Below are positions 1 through 11,053 of a DNA stretch of 64,000 nt, piece after piece (positions within the stretch are counted from its first letter, which is position 1; each line of letters starts with the position of its first letter). Under the pieces are notes generated by a model. It made no database searches. It had not been told where the DNA came from and worked only from the letters and a program-made list of their open reading frames with translations. The DNA lies in contig JAQFWX010000103.1 of NCBI GenBank assembly GCA_027605045.1, positions 58,752 to 122,751 on the forward strand, in the 5' to 3' direction. The DNA is from Phallus indusiatus (taxonomy: Eukaryota; Basidiomycota; Agaricomycetes; Phallales; Phallaceae). The position numbers were made by a program, and so were the translations under genes.

Positions 1-580
1 CGGTTTTTTAGATGGTCACAACAGCGTATTGTATTTGGTAAACCATTGAACGCTCAGGCCGTTATTCGGCATAGATTAGCGAATATGATTTCGCGCGTCG
101 AAGCAGTACAGAATTGGCTGGAGAGCATTACTTACCAGATGAATCATGTAAGTCCTCATTATACTATGCCACAGCCTTGGTCAGGTCATTTTAATAGTTT
201 GTCTAGATGGTAATTGATTTGAACAAATGTACGAAACATTGGTAATGACGACTATTATTTTTCAGTCATACAAGGAACAATCAGACAAGCTTGCGGGTCC
301 AATTGGGTTTTTGAAGCAATATGCTACTAGCACTGGGAGAGCGACCGCCGCAGATGCGACTCTGATTTTTGGGGGAAGGGCAATTACCACGACTGGCATG
401 GGTAAATTGATTGAGAATGTACGTTGTTGAAATGAATTAAAAACTCATTCATCTGAAATTTGTTGATAGTACCACCGCGGATCACCTTTTGATGCTATTC
501 TTGGTGGTGCAGAGGATGTTTTGGGAGACCTGGGGGTTCGTCAGGCGATAAAGAAGATGCCAGAGAATACCCGTCTTTGA
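1..580 (+). CDS. Acyl-CoA dehydrogenase, C-terminal part (5' end outside window)
   Basis: Three exons join in frame: 1-147, 266-418 and 470-580, with GTAAGT/CAG and GTACGT/TAG introns. The 137 residues shown are the C-terminal helical domain of the acyl-CoA dehydrogenase family, FAD flavoenzymes that oxidise acyl-CoA in fatty-acid or branched-chain amino-acid breakdown. Visible family marks are RIVFGKPL near the start (the R..FG.P..... segment), the helix with NRLANMI-like spacing (HRLANMISRVEA), the QIFGG-like turn seen here as LIFGGRAIT, and a late HRGSPFDAILGGAEDVL segment close to the end. The catalytic base region lies upstream and cannot be judged. Peroxisomal or mitochondrial location cannot be told without the N-terminus. 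Family is confident; substrate is unknown. Confidence 0.85.
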
Positions 581-993
581 ATGTCGGACAACTCAGAAAC
601 GCGGTCTGTCACGTGATGTCACGTTGACTTGAAGTTGGCCAGTATGGATGTCGTAGCATCTATTTAATACATCTGACTTGTTGTATTTGATATTTTTTGG
701 GGGCTCAAGAGTTGTTTGGGATATACGTTCGTGTTATGAATAAATCTTCATGTTGGACCTAACCAGTGATTAGTGACATGACAGTGGACCTGGGTTACAT
801 AATGATAATCCACATAGTATTTTTGTCCTTTCAGTTTCTTTCCTTCCTCCGTTTTGTCCACCCATCACCGCGCTCAAGTCCAATAATCCGCATCGCCCCT
901 CCTAGCACACCCTTGAGTTATTATAAATGTTCCCTTTTGAATCGTATAACACAACAGTGAAAATCCTCCCATATCTTTGACTTTGACATCGAC
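581..993. other. Intergenic: dehydrogenase 3' end and cyclin promoter
   Basis: No coding signal is seen. A palindrome-like GTCACGTGAT lies at 608-617 (a CACGTG-core site of the kind bound by bHLH factors such as Cbf1). A TATA-like TATAAA lies at 922-927, about 67 bases before the cyclin start codon, a usual spacing for a fungal promoter. Confidence 0.5.
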
Positions 994-2572
994 ATGTCGA
1001 TGCATAACGCTGCTTCGCAAAACATCAACATCGACATGAAAATATCTTCACCATCGTCTTCACACTTCTCATCCACTATCACACAGGCCCAAGAGGAACC
1101 TTTGGAGCGTACACTGCATCCCCAGAGTCTTGTTCCTAAGTATATACACGATCCTGATCTTTTGACCTTCGTTTCTAAACGTATCAGCGGAGAGTTCGAA
1201 AAATGGGTTGCGCAAGTGTTTACAACTCACATCAGGGTTGGTGGAACATTACCTAGTAACGCGTCAATGGAGGAACGTGCCCTTGCTAGCAGACTTCCGC
1301 CGCTGGAGCAGTTTATTATACGGTTGGTTAACGCATCGAACGCGACTGCAGCCACACTTTTGGCTACGCTCGTTTATCTGGAAAGACTTTGTGCAGTTCT
1401 TCCTCGCAAGCACTGTAAAGGTGACTACATTCGTCAATGATGTTAGTCTATCTACTGACACGCACCTCTCGTTTTGTCCAGGTACCCTAACCTCTAGGCA
1501 CCGCGTTTTTATTGCCACATTTATTATCGCTTACAAATATTTGAACGATTGCGGCCCCAGCAACGAATTCTGGGCTGGTTTCGTCCCTGGCACGTTTTCC
1601 GTTTCAGAAGTCACCAAGATGGAATGTGAATTATTGAAGTTGTTGAGTTTCCGCTTGCATTTCACAGAGCAAGAGGCCTGCAAACATTTAAATCGTTTCT
1701 TGACGGTAGCTCAACAGTCCACGACTGTTGACAACAACGTTCCGGCTCAGACTACGACTCCCCAAAGGACGGAAGGAGACACAGTATTGCTGTCCTCGTC
1801 TTCTGCTAGCGAACTCTCGCATATCCCTTTGACGCGAGCTGTTACGAACGAGTCTATGCTGTCGGTACACCAGTCAATACAGCACAGGTTTTCACTGTTA
1901 CCAAATCTTTCGACCGGTGTAAGAAACAGTTTGAGGAATCTTCCACAGCAGAAGCGGAGAATATTCTATTTGTCGACATCGGAAGCCTCATTAACTAGTG
2001 GTTCTAACAGTTCTCGCGAATTACTTCAGGAGGAGCCTCGGACCGTTTTGGAGAATTCCCGCAGTTTTTCGGGTTTCGGTATGAACAAAGTGAATTCGGA
2101 TTTAACGCTGGTGTCCTCTTCACAATCCCTTGGAACGTCAACTCGTATTTCAAAGGCTGCACACTCTAGTAGTAATACGACGCTGGTCGATGCGTCAACC
2201 ACCACCTCTGGAAACCACATCTGGAATTCATTTAGCTCCAAAGTTCCTCGCTTGTCTAGCTCTCGATCTTTGTACCTTTCCGACTGCAGTTCCTTGTCGG
2301 GATTCAACAATTCTATTCATCTCGAGGGAAATAGCACTCCGGCTAGGCCTTCAGCCGTCAGAAACTCGTTGGATGTCTTCCGTAAATTGTGGAATCGTCA
2401 CGGAGTCGACTCTCCTGGGAGTACTACTACCATTAGCAAACCTCCAATGTCACAAGAATATGGTTCATTTCACCAAGAAATCCCTTACCATATTAGTAGA
2501 CCTCCTTTGAGGGAATACCTGCGATCCCTAACTAATCCGGATCCAGTATATGAATCTATGGCCGTTTGCTGA
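994..2572 (+). CDS. Pcl1/2-type cyclin (Pho85-family G1 cyclin)
   Basis: Two exons, 994-1420 and 1482-2572, give 505 residues. A donor at 1415 instead of 1421 also keeps the frame and removes two residues. The cyclin box spans roughly residues 95-225: a helix with LLATLVYLERL, then TSRHRVFIATFIIAYKYLND, then VTKMECELLKLLSF. That order (RHR.F.A..I.A.KYLND and ..M E.E.L..L.F) is typical of Pho85-partner cyclins of the Pcl1/Pcl2 kind, which activate a cyclin-dependent kinase at the start of the cell cycle and in polarity. The C-terminal half, about 280 residues, is Ser/Thr-rich and without a recognisable fold, likely a phosphorylation and turnover region. The ATG at 994 was chosen because it opens the frame and lies just after the TATA-like box. 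The family call is firm; which Pcl subclass is an inference. Confidence 0.85.
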
Positions 2573-3261
2573 ACGTCGGTAGCGTCGTCGGCTCGGATCT
2601 CTGTTAATGAAACCACGCCAATTTCTCCTTATCAGATGGCCCTTTCTCCGATGATCACATACTCTTTCGTTCCAGTGTCGTTATATCTTGTCCTTCTTCG
2701 ACATAATAGTCGTTTTTGTGGCAATTTCACAACACATTCATTCGTTCACATTTTTTTGTTTTTTTCTATCATTTTAACACTTGAACACTTTACTGCGCAT
2801 TGATAATTTTGTGGATTTTATTCTCACATTTTATTGTACATACATTCTGTAGTAGTACTAGGCCTGGCGGTCCTAGGAACCGCATATACACAAACAGAGG
2901 TCATTTCGACATATCGATTCCCACCGCCGAAATTATTTAACATGTTTAAACTAATAAATAAAATATATCTGAATTTTATTGATTGCACCAGTTAGACCCC
3001 AGCTTTGCAGATTGAGATTGAAGGATTTCTATGTTACATAAGACTTGAGTGAAAGTTGCCATCAATATAATGAACATTGACTACACGCGCATATTTGACT
3101 TAGTTTTCTCGAAAAACAAGTTTAATGTTCACCTTACGTGTAGCTAAGGGACCTCGCAGCTGGGTGGTCTTTGAAGTTCGCTCCTGGGAAATATACATAA
3201 ACATTTGCATTTGTTTCGAAAACCTCGTTCCGGTTATTAAATTCACAATATTGTGAATTCC
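2573..3261. other. Convergent intergenic region
   Basis: It holds the 3' ends of the cyclin (+) and the dehydrogenase (-). It is AT-rich with T-runs and no open frame of note. No RNA gene or repeat was seen. Confidence 0.5.
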
Positions 3262-4384
3262 TCAATACGTTCCTGAGTACAGACCGAGTCGTCCACCGTC
3301 CGTAACCGAGACGTTTCCGTTAACATATGCGCCCGCTTTCGTCGTTAGGTAGAGAATGAGGCTGGCCTGAAACTAATTTTAGGCATAGCAATATCTAAAG
3401 TCTGAACTTATCACTTACAATGTCTTCCGGCGCACCAGGTCTTTCAGCTGGGACAAAGCTCTTTACGTAGAGCTCTTTTCTCATTATATCCATACCGTGA
3501 GACATTTCTGCAAAAAAAAATTCAATGACCAGAATAAATGAAACAGGTTAACTGACCACTGACCACTAGGATAGAGACCAGGAACAATTACATTACTCCT
3601 TATGCTATAATTGAAAAACACATTGGCCATATACTTCCCTAGGTGTATCGCTGCCGCTTTACTTGCCATATACGCAAATCCAGTCTCCCGAGAATCTCTT
3701 ACATATCCAGAAATGGAAGAAACGGTAATAACCTGACTCGTCACACCTGGTATACCGCGCTCGTTTCCTTTCGACAACAACTCCAAGAGAACCGCGGTGG
3801 TGAAGTACGGAGCACAAGTGTTAATGTCAAATGTTCTTAGAACTTCGGAGGGAGAAATGTTCAAAAGCCTCTCTTGAAATTCTTTGATGCTGGTTTCTGG
3901 AGTTAATGGCTGGTAAAGTGGTCCAAGAATTCCGGCATTGTTGATGAGAACGGTGATGTATCCTACATAGTTTTGGCCATGCTGAGGAGAAAATCGCGAG
4001 AGGTGACATCGCCGACAATGGGAATTATATTACCGTATTTCTAAGATCGTATGTGTCAGTCTATTGCGTTTGTACGGGGCGCATTGGGATACTCTTACCA
4101 CGTTTTCTTGGACCGCTTTTTCGAGAACTTCTTTCCTGTATACAGAAGTTTTCAGTTTATCCAATCACCAGATTCAGAAACGGCCACCTTCTCCCAACAA
4201 TGTATACCTTTGCACCGTTATTCTCCAGAGCTGTAGCGAACATCAAACCAATCCCGGTTCCGCCCCCAGTGATCACAGCTACCACGCCTATAATTTATAT
4301 ATCGAGAGAAATCAGAATGTAACGAATATATACCGTAAGCAGACCTTTGGAAGAAAATAGATTCAACGGATCAAGCTGGGACAT
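3262..4384 (-). CDS. Short-chain dehydrogenase/reductase, with an apparent frame break
   Basis: This is a classical SDR (Rossmann NAD(P)H oxidoreductase). From the start at 4384 the protein begins MSQLDPLNLFS, then TGGGTGIG (cofactor-binding TGxxxGxG), GDVTSRD, LINNAGILG (NAG motif), and SSISGY followed by YMASK (catalytic Tyr and Lys). It ends VNGNVSVTDGGRLG, a usual SDR C-terminus. The 3' exons 3419-3507 and 3262-3366 are clear. Around 3975-3990 the frame carrying GDVTSRDFLL stops, and the frame carrying VGYITVLINNAG continues one base out of register. Restoring one G to the sequence read as ATGTAGG would join them. No intron solves it without deleting the GDV strand. The gene is either a recent pseudogene or intact with a base-calling error. 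Substrate is unknown; similar fungal SDRs are often near secondary-metabolism or lipid genes, but no such partner is seen here. Confidence 0.75.
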
Positions 4385-4403
4385 GATGTTTTCGAACAAT
4401 TAT

Positions 4404-4846
4404 TCAAGGGGAACAAAGATTTGCGAAGATGTGAGCATACATATACCCTGTGAGATTTCTCATGACAAGGTTCGGGCATAGATACCCGCGTACATGCGTT
4501 ACAGTCCATACGGCATACTCGTCAGAGGCTCTTAGTATTCCACGTTTCATAACGTAAATCACCTTTATTAAAGTGGCGTGTCTTGTTTGAGATTTTTGTT
4601 CTTCATCAATTCTATTAAAGGCTACTGGCCGCTCGCCAGTGGGTCCTGCTAGGTGGTTAATCCAAGTTGGCCAAGCAACAGGGACTAAATTGAGGATGAT
4701 GGGTTCAAAGCCTGGGTGAGATAATCTAAACGTAAATTCTAGATGTGGATTTTGGTTCCCTGTTAAGTATCGAGTGAAAGTTTTGGCGGAAGGGAGGGAC
4801 CGAAATGTTTCCATGCTTGAGCCTCAAACTGAGGTGGCAGGTTCTG
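4404..4846 (-). pseudogene. Unrecognised ORF, possibly a decayed gene
   Basis: An open frame of 136 codons (start 4814, stop 4404) contains a protein-like stretch with NPHLEFTFRLSHPGFEP and VAWPTWINHLAGPTGERP. In another frame just upstream (about 4740-4846), a segment reading NLPPQFEAQAWKHFGPSLPP follows a good intron end (TTCGCACAG) and runs into a stop. The two segments together look like one protein broken by a frame shift. I do not recognise the family. It lies in the 640-base gap between two minus-strand genes. It may also be a spurious ORF. Confidence 0.3.
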
Positions 4847-5025
4847 TGCGAATCAAACAATCGCAAATAGAAACCGAATTTAGACTCTATGACATCATAC
4901 CGTGAAATATCTAAGATTTATAATTGACCGATCCGTTGATCATCGTAAATCTTAATCGCGGTTTCTCATGCAAAAAGTCCCGTGAATTCGTGTCCCGTGC
5001 TTCACACTTGTATAGCAGATAGAGT

Positions 5026-6319
5026 TCATTCAATTGCAGCCACTATAGCTTTTTTTACACCCCAATCCGTATCACCTTCCTGAAACGAGCTTTCAAAGAC
5101 ACCCGAAGCTTTCAAGCCCCAGGATATGGCATAGTGGTCCAAGACAAGATCGAGTTCTTCAACTTCATCCAAAAACTCCAGCTTGGAAAGCCTTCATTGA
5201 ATAAATGTTCATCAGACCCACAGTTTCCTTTTACCAAATAACAAGAATACATACCGATGACGCTCTTCATCATCAATACATTCATACCGCAAAGTCTTTA
5301 GAGAACGCGCTTGACCACGCACGAATCCGGTCTGCAAAAATCTTGATACTTGATCATTTAAGGTGGCATAGGCATCGATTCCAGGTAATGTCAAATGCCG
5401 GGCCTAAATTAGTGTCAACGAAACTGAGAAAGGAGAAAATTTGTCACAGATTCTGGTTATACTCGCCTTCAAATTTGCCTTCATGACTCTCCCAAAATCG
5501 TCGTTTAAACCATACATCTCATACACGATCGCACCGATGCATGAAAACGTTTCAGTACAATGTTTCAATAATGCGTCCGACTGAGTCTTTGTCATATACA
5601 CAAGAACACATTCGGAAATGACAAGCGTGGGGAGTGATGGGTCGAGAAGTGTAATAACTTGCGAGAAGTCTGTGATATTGCGAAGATCTACTCCTTGCAA
5701 GATGTATTTGTCAGAGGTTAATGAATTAGCTGGAAGACAAAAACCATTAGCTTTGATTGCCTTTTCAGATTAGAAGGAAAGAAGGAAAAACCATACCGGA
5801 TTCGGCGAATTCGCCCAATGGTGTATGAAGCATTGGATACCGTTTGATCACCGCAATTTTCTTACGAACCATTTCCGGAAAATCTACTTCAAGATACCTA
5901 GAGCAATTGGAAACCGCATTTCTATTCAAACGTAAGAGCCCATTCTAAAGGAGCTTTTTTTTAAGACTGGCTTGTGAAAAACAAAAAGTTCTGGGTCCGA
6001 AACCTACAACGAGTCTCCAGAATCGCGTATCACTGCCCGCTCCGAGACTCACAATCTGAAACGAATTTCGTCCTTCTGGCAGTGTGTTCACAATTCTCGC
6101 CCAATCGACTATAAGATCATCAATAATTTTAGACCTGATATAAGTACCCCAGTTTATAAGTGGAGGCCGGGGCGGAATAAATTGAGATTGGGAAATAAAC
6201 AAGTTGATATATGGATCGTGAAGATAGCGTTTGTTGACTGCTGAAAGACGCGCTATGGCAGCATCCGAGTCAGTTTCGCGTATTGCTGCATCTGGGTCAC
6301 GATCTGAACGATTTCGCAT
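5026..6319 (-). CDS. PPM1: Leucine carboxyl methyltransferase 1 (PP2A methyltransferase)
   Basis: Five exons (6011-6319, 5797-5944, 5467-5729, 5255-5403, 5026-5191) sum to 344 residues, close to the family's usual 330-350. The enzyme uses S-adenosylmethionine to methylate the C-terminal leucine carboxylate of the PP2A catalytic subunit, which controls assembly of PP2A holoenzymes. Visible marks are VSLGAGSDTRFWRL (SAM-binding glycine loop of the LCMT family), YLEVDFPEMV, and ISECVLVYM (family ECVL.Y motif). The third intron starts with GC: exon end AAG, then GCGAGT, rejoining at 5403 to read KARHLTLPGIDAY. The exon 1/2 join (WRL to NGLLRL) is the least certain boundary. It is divergent from TIM22 with only 64 bases between the two start codons, so they share a promoter region. 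Confidence 0.87.
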
Positions 6320-6383
6320 GTTAGAAGGGACAACTTGAAAGGGCTGGCATAACGGCGTGACACTGAATTTACGTAAGTAGGTT

Positions 6384-7385
6384 ATGCCCTTCCAATTTTC
6401 GGCACCTTTTATACGACCTGACCAAGAGGCTCTTCCTCCAGGTATGTATCTTATCTGACTTGTACGTTAAAGATATTTTCTGAACAGAGGATATCTCTTA
6501 GGATGGACCGAGCAAGATAGGATTGCTGTTCTACAACAACAAAAATGGGCCAACATGGGTGCGGAAGCCCTCCACTCATGTCCTTCCAAAGCACTAATGG
6601 CAGGCGGAATGGGTAGAAAAAATGACAAATAAAACTTTTACAATGGATACTGATAAATTCCTTTCAGGTTTTGGTTTAGGCGCGTTTATATCCCTCATGT
6701 CCTCAAGTTTTGCATACGAAGACCCGCTATTACGATCTCAAGTCGGAGCTGGCAGTCGGACGAATAGTCAAAAAGCGGTGGAAGTGTTTAAAGATATGGG
6801 TAAAGGCATGTATCGTAGCGGTCGTGGATTTGCCAAAGTTGCGGCCTTATTCTCTGGTATTGAATGTGTTATTGAATCGGTACGATTAAAAAAGTCTTTT
6901 TCATTATTGGATCTTATTTATCTGATTACTGTTTGTATTTATAGTATCGGGCTAAAAACGATATGATCAATGGAACCAGCGCAGGCTTCGTTGCAGGAAG
7001 TATTTTAGCATACTCACAAGGACCCCGTGCCGCCCTTGGGGAGGAGTTGCGTTCGGGTTATTTTCTTTCGCTATCGAGCTTTTCCTTCGGAGGGAACCAA
7101 AAGAGTATGTTCTTTTCTTATCTAGAAGAAAAACTTCATTCTGATGATAAATGTATAACAGTGATGAATAGAGCGTGGTTTTTTTTGTAGACTACTATTT
7201 CGTAACTTATATCATAATTCGACGATAGAGATCGAATTTCCTTAATTTCAAAACTTCTCATCTTACCTCAACTATCCGCTTCTTTTTATCAGCCAAGAAA
7301 CCTTATTTATTTCAGACCATCCCTTATGGGTAATCGACGAAGCCGAAAAAACACGCTAAGGCGAGTCAATGTCAATTGGACGTAA
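6384..7385 (+). CDS. TIM22: TIM22, mitochondrial inner-membrane carrier translocase subunit, with an apparent frame break
   Basis: Exons 6384-6441, 6502-6612, 6668-6879 and 6945 onward give a Tim17/22/23-family protein. TIM22 forms the channel that inserts carrier proteins into the inner mitochondrial membrane. Visible marks are GMGFGLGAFISLMSS (first glycine-rich transmembrane helix), MGKGMYRSGRGFAKVAALFSGIECVIES (the conserved G.....KG.A..F...E..IE region), and RAKNDMINGTSAGFVAGS (the usual R.K.D..N....G...G loop). After AALG at about 7035 the expected last helix (GGVAFGLFSFAIELF) sits one base out of frame; one more G in the run GGGG would restore it. The frame as written instead gives a charged, unlikely tail. 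After a probable intron near 7110, the last exon begins after TTTCAG at about 7316 and stops at 7359 or 7385, depending on frame. An essential gene, so a base error is likely. Confidence 0.85.
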
Positions 7386-7874
7386 GTACGTTTCTATGTG
7401 AAAATTTTCTTTGGCATCTGTCGTTGAGTAAACTGAGATCTATCTTCAACGACTGATAACCAAAAGATGGTTCCTCCATCAAGGCTTGCCTGCCACATGA
7501 ACTTAATCAAGCACATGTTTTTATACATTCTTTACCAGCATTAGGATGGCTCGCATCATACCTTCTCAACGCCTACGTCGTCTCGTCAGAGGTGGTACAT
7601 ACAGATACGTAGTATTTCGCGCATCTGAGCATTGATGACAAATTTGAACGTCATCTAAGTACGTCAATTAAATGAACTAGCGAACCAGTGAACGCTTAGC
7701 GCGAAAAATGGATTCAAAAATAGACTTGTGTATTGATGGGTCAGTTGGCATATATGTACGGATGTTTGAGAGTTACACTTTTATAGATGATAATGGGTTA
7801 CACATGATCAAGAAAAACAGGTAACAATAGCCGATACCGGGTGCGATATCACGTCTGTTGAGTTTAATTTTGTT
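7386..7874. other. Intergenic between TIM22 and the SH3 gene
   Basis: No supported gene. A short open stretch at 7546-7637 after a splice-like CATTAG has no recognisable product and could be part of the TIM22 3' end. The rest is AT-rich 3' flank of two convergent genes. Confidence 0.4.
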
Positions 7875-9886
7875 TCAAAGCAATTTGACATATGCCGCGG
7901 GTATCAATCCAGTTTTTTCGTGCAATTCTGCCGTCCACCTGTGAGAGGAAAGAAAATTAAACAAGGCATGAAAATAGCATGGACGGTTGTAAATATCATT
8001 GATCACATACCAGTCGTCTGATGTACGTTCCTTTACCAAAACACGTTGGCCCACTTTCAGCTCGAGGTCGTTGGCATCCTGGGTGTGCAACAGAGGCAAA
8101 TAAATTATCATATTTTGATATGGGAGAGGGAAAAACATACCGAGCTGGTGTAATCATAGAGAACTTCGGCCCATTCACCTTCGACCGCTTCCTCCTCCTC
8201 TTCCTCTATTTCCTCTTCTTCGTGGTAATGTTCCTCTTCGAGTTCCGGCTCAGGCTCCGGTTCCGGTTCAGGCTCAACAGGTCGACTAGGTACGCGACGA
8301 GGGGGAACAGCACGACGAGGTGGAGGGGGTGCCCGAGTCGGATTCGTGGCAGTAGTAGAAGAATTTTGTCGTGACGCTTTTAAGGACGACGGAGTAACCA
8401 AAGCAGGGGATTCGACTTCTTCTTCTTCATCGTTATTATTAGATTTGACCCATGACGGTCGTGCGTCTATCTTGCTATTCGCGTCCTGTTAGGGTTTGAG
8501 TTTTAGTATTTAGTTTTTGGATATTCAGCCAACAAATGAGAGCGGAAGGTCAGGCACGCGAAGACACGAAAAAAAGTTGTTGAGATTTGGGATTGTTGAC
8601 GGCAATGTATTGATCAAGATCAATGGGTGGGAGAGAGCGTGATGTAGGAGTGAGAGAATAAAAAGGCAAATGTGGTAATAAAAAAAACTAGCTAAGGAAA
8701 AACGTTTAGTAGTTATGCGACTCACATGTGTTTTTCGCTGTACGGGCGGCGTAAAGCTAGGGGGGACTAGGGAGCTTCGACTACTGCCAGGAGGTGGACC
8801 GCTGCTTGCGGAAGCATCCGAGGAGGTCGACGCCATTCGTCTTGGCGGGGGAGCTGGACGTGAACTGGGGTTACTAGTATTGCTGACGCCACTACTAGTA
8901 TTATTATTATTATTGCCACTATTCAGTGCCATTTTTGCGGCAGCAATTCTGCCGACAGCAGAAGACAATTCATTTGATAGGTCTTGATTTGACTAGAATG
9001 AGCAAAAAAGAGCGAAATTAGATAAAGTGGAAAACGAAGAAGAAGAATAAGAAGAGGAAGCATAATTTATAAGAAAAGGAAATCTCGACGCATTTTCGAC
9101 GAGATCCGAAGGCCACAAGGCTCAATGTCACGGTTACGTTGAGCGCGTGGGTGGGGGAGGGGTTCGTCTTCGTTTTATTACTTACATTGCTATTGTTGGC
9201 GTAATTACTTGGAGATGGGGAGGGTCTTGCCAGTTTCGGGGTGTCTTTACCACTTGCATCGTCACTGGCTGCGGTGGACGCACTTACCCGCCGGGGAACG
9301 GCAGGTGGCCGTGTGGGGGGTTTTGGGGACAGCGATGAAGACAATGACGACAAAGGAGGGACAAATGATTTCTTGGGAGCATTATTATGATTCTGATTCG
9401 AAATGGAAGTCGAAGTCGTCTGAGAGTCGGGAGCGGCACTAGCGGTGGTGGAGGAGGACGACGATGACGCCAACTGCAGGACTTCCGCAAGTTCCGGACG
9501 AGTGGAAAAGTACCTGTTTCGAAATAGTAGTATGAGTTGTCAGATCTTTAAAAAAAAGAGACGACCAGGAATGAAAAAGGAAAAAAGAGGAGAGAATTAA
9601 ATAATGTTTAGTTTATGATGTGTGTGTGTGATGTTCTTATTTTATACGACACACGGAGATCGCGTAAAGGAAGGACAACAGAAAAGAATCATTGCATCAG
9701 GGTGTGCACACAAATACATAATATATAAAGACAGGACGCAGCAGATGAACAACATGATGGCCTGTCATTTCATCACCTCCCCCCCACACACATCATCTCT
9801 CAGAAAAACAGACACTCGGCACTCAACTCGTCAAGGAGCTCAAAAAACGCAGCCTTGTCTTCTGAATCCAAGTTGGCAAATACCAT
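7875..9886 (-). CDS. SH3-domain protein with acidic and proline-rich regions (actin-patch type adaptor)
   Basis: Six exons (9828-9886, 9288-9513, 8726-8992, 8141-8485, 8011-8078, 7875-7938) give 342 residues. The start MVFANLDSEDKAAFFELLDE leads into YFSTRPEL. The middle is low-complexity: Ser-rich, then proline blocks such as RAPPPPRRAVPPRR, then Pro-Glu repeats (PEPEPEPEPE) and a run of Glu. The C-terminus is one SH3 domain: ALYDY-like VLYDYTSSD, DLELKVGQRVLV, DDWWTAEL, GLIPAAYVKLL, with the two Trp and the ALYDY/..P..YV ligand-binding residues in place. It probably bridges proline-rich partners in cortical actin or endocytosis, like yeast Lsb/Abp1-type adaptors; that role is inferred from architecture. 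The first intron donor (GTTGAG) is weak but is the only one that joins DE to YFSTRPEL in frame. Confidence 0.8.
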
Positions 9887-11053
9887 CGCGACGAGAACGC
9901 CAAAGCAAGCAGCTCAAAATACAGAAATGCAAAAACCAGAAATCCCCAGCAAAAAACACCAACGATCAGGGGAGCGAGCAAGTGAAAGGTGTGCCGGTGT
10001 CGCAACTTGTGCACTGGTGCGTGTGTGTGGTAAGTGCAACGTGGTGTAAATTTAAAAACCTTTTCCTTCTTCTCCCCTGATCTAGCACAGGTTTCTGTTC
10101 CAAATTAAGGCTCGGCACTATTCCAGCATCAAATCACGCATCAATTGGCGATCGAGACACAGAGCACAGCAGTTGCCGTGATGATTTCAAATTTTTGGGA
10201 AAACAGAACTTGAAACACTATATAAGAAGCGTTGCAAAGAGACGTAAGCGTGATAATACCATTACACAGAACACAGCAAGTTTATCAACCAAAAAAAAAA
10301 GACGAAGACGACGAACAAATCATGGAGGAGAACGCAAATAATAGTGAGCAATGGATAGACTGGTGGTAAAGACGAAGAAGAGGACACGACGTAAATAGTA
10401 CTTATTAATCAAACCAGATGGAGAAGATAGGAAAAAAAAAAGGTGAGATAGAAGCATAAAAAGAGGACCAAAAGAAAATTAGACAAAAAAGAACTGAACA
10501 ACCCATGTAGAGCGTAATTGAGTCGCAATCGCAGCTGGAAAGACACACACAGTGCACCTCAGGCGAATTCAACACGCTAGCCGCTCAATCAATATACCCG
10601 GGTCCCATAATAATTCAAAAAAAGAGGGCTAATAATTTCTCTCCATACCAACATCACCACCACACATAGAATCGGAGAGGGAGAGAAAGAGAGAGAAAAG
10701 GGACAAGAGAAGATGGGTTTCGCGTAATCTTGCATCTCTTCCCTCCTCCCCCTTTAGTCTAAAACGCCTTGGAAATCCTATACAAGTAAGGCGGTTCGGG
10801 ATTAATTTTGTTTCGACAGTCAACCATCCCCCATCACATGTCGTTACCGCCTCGCTGCCAGACACCATCGCGGACCCATCTTTTTGGAACCATAAAAGGT
10901 TGGCGTGGGCGTGTCGTCCCAGGGGTATGTATACTCATGCGTGTATCATATAAAAAGGGAAGGTGAAGAACGAGGGGAGAGGGTAGAAACAGGAAGACGA
11001 CGACAACGACGACGACTACTCGCATACGCCAAATGTCGATATCACTCCCCCTC
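9887..11053. other. Intergenic: SH3 promoter and SSXT 3' flank
   Basis: About 1.2 kb without a supported gene. Purine-rich (GA-rich) tracts at about 10400-10500 and 10670-10720 lie on the + strand. Open frames here are short and of low complexity. It should carry the promoter of the SH3 gene and the 3' UTR, or a last small exon, of the SSXT gene. Confidence 0.4.

Noticed and set aside
8021..8374. Plus-strand ORFs across 8000-9440 and 11480-12740
   Set aside because: They are mirror images of the SH3 and SSXT exons; repeats such as Leu or Arg runs come from reading polyglutamine and acidic codons backwards.
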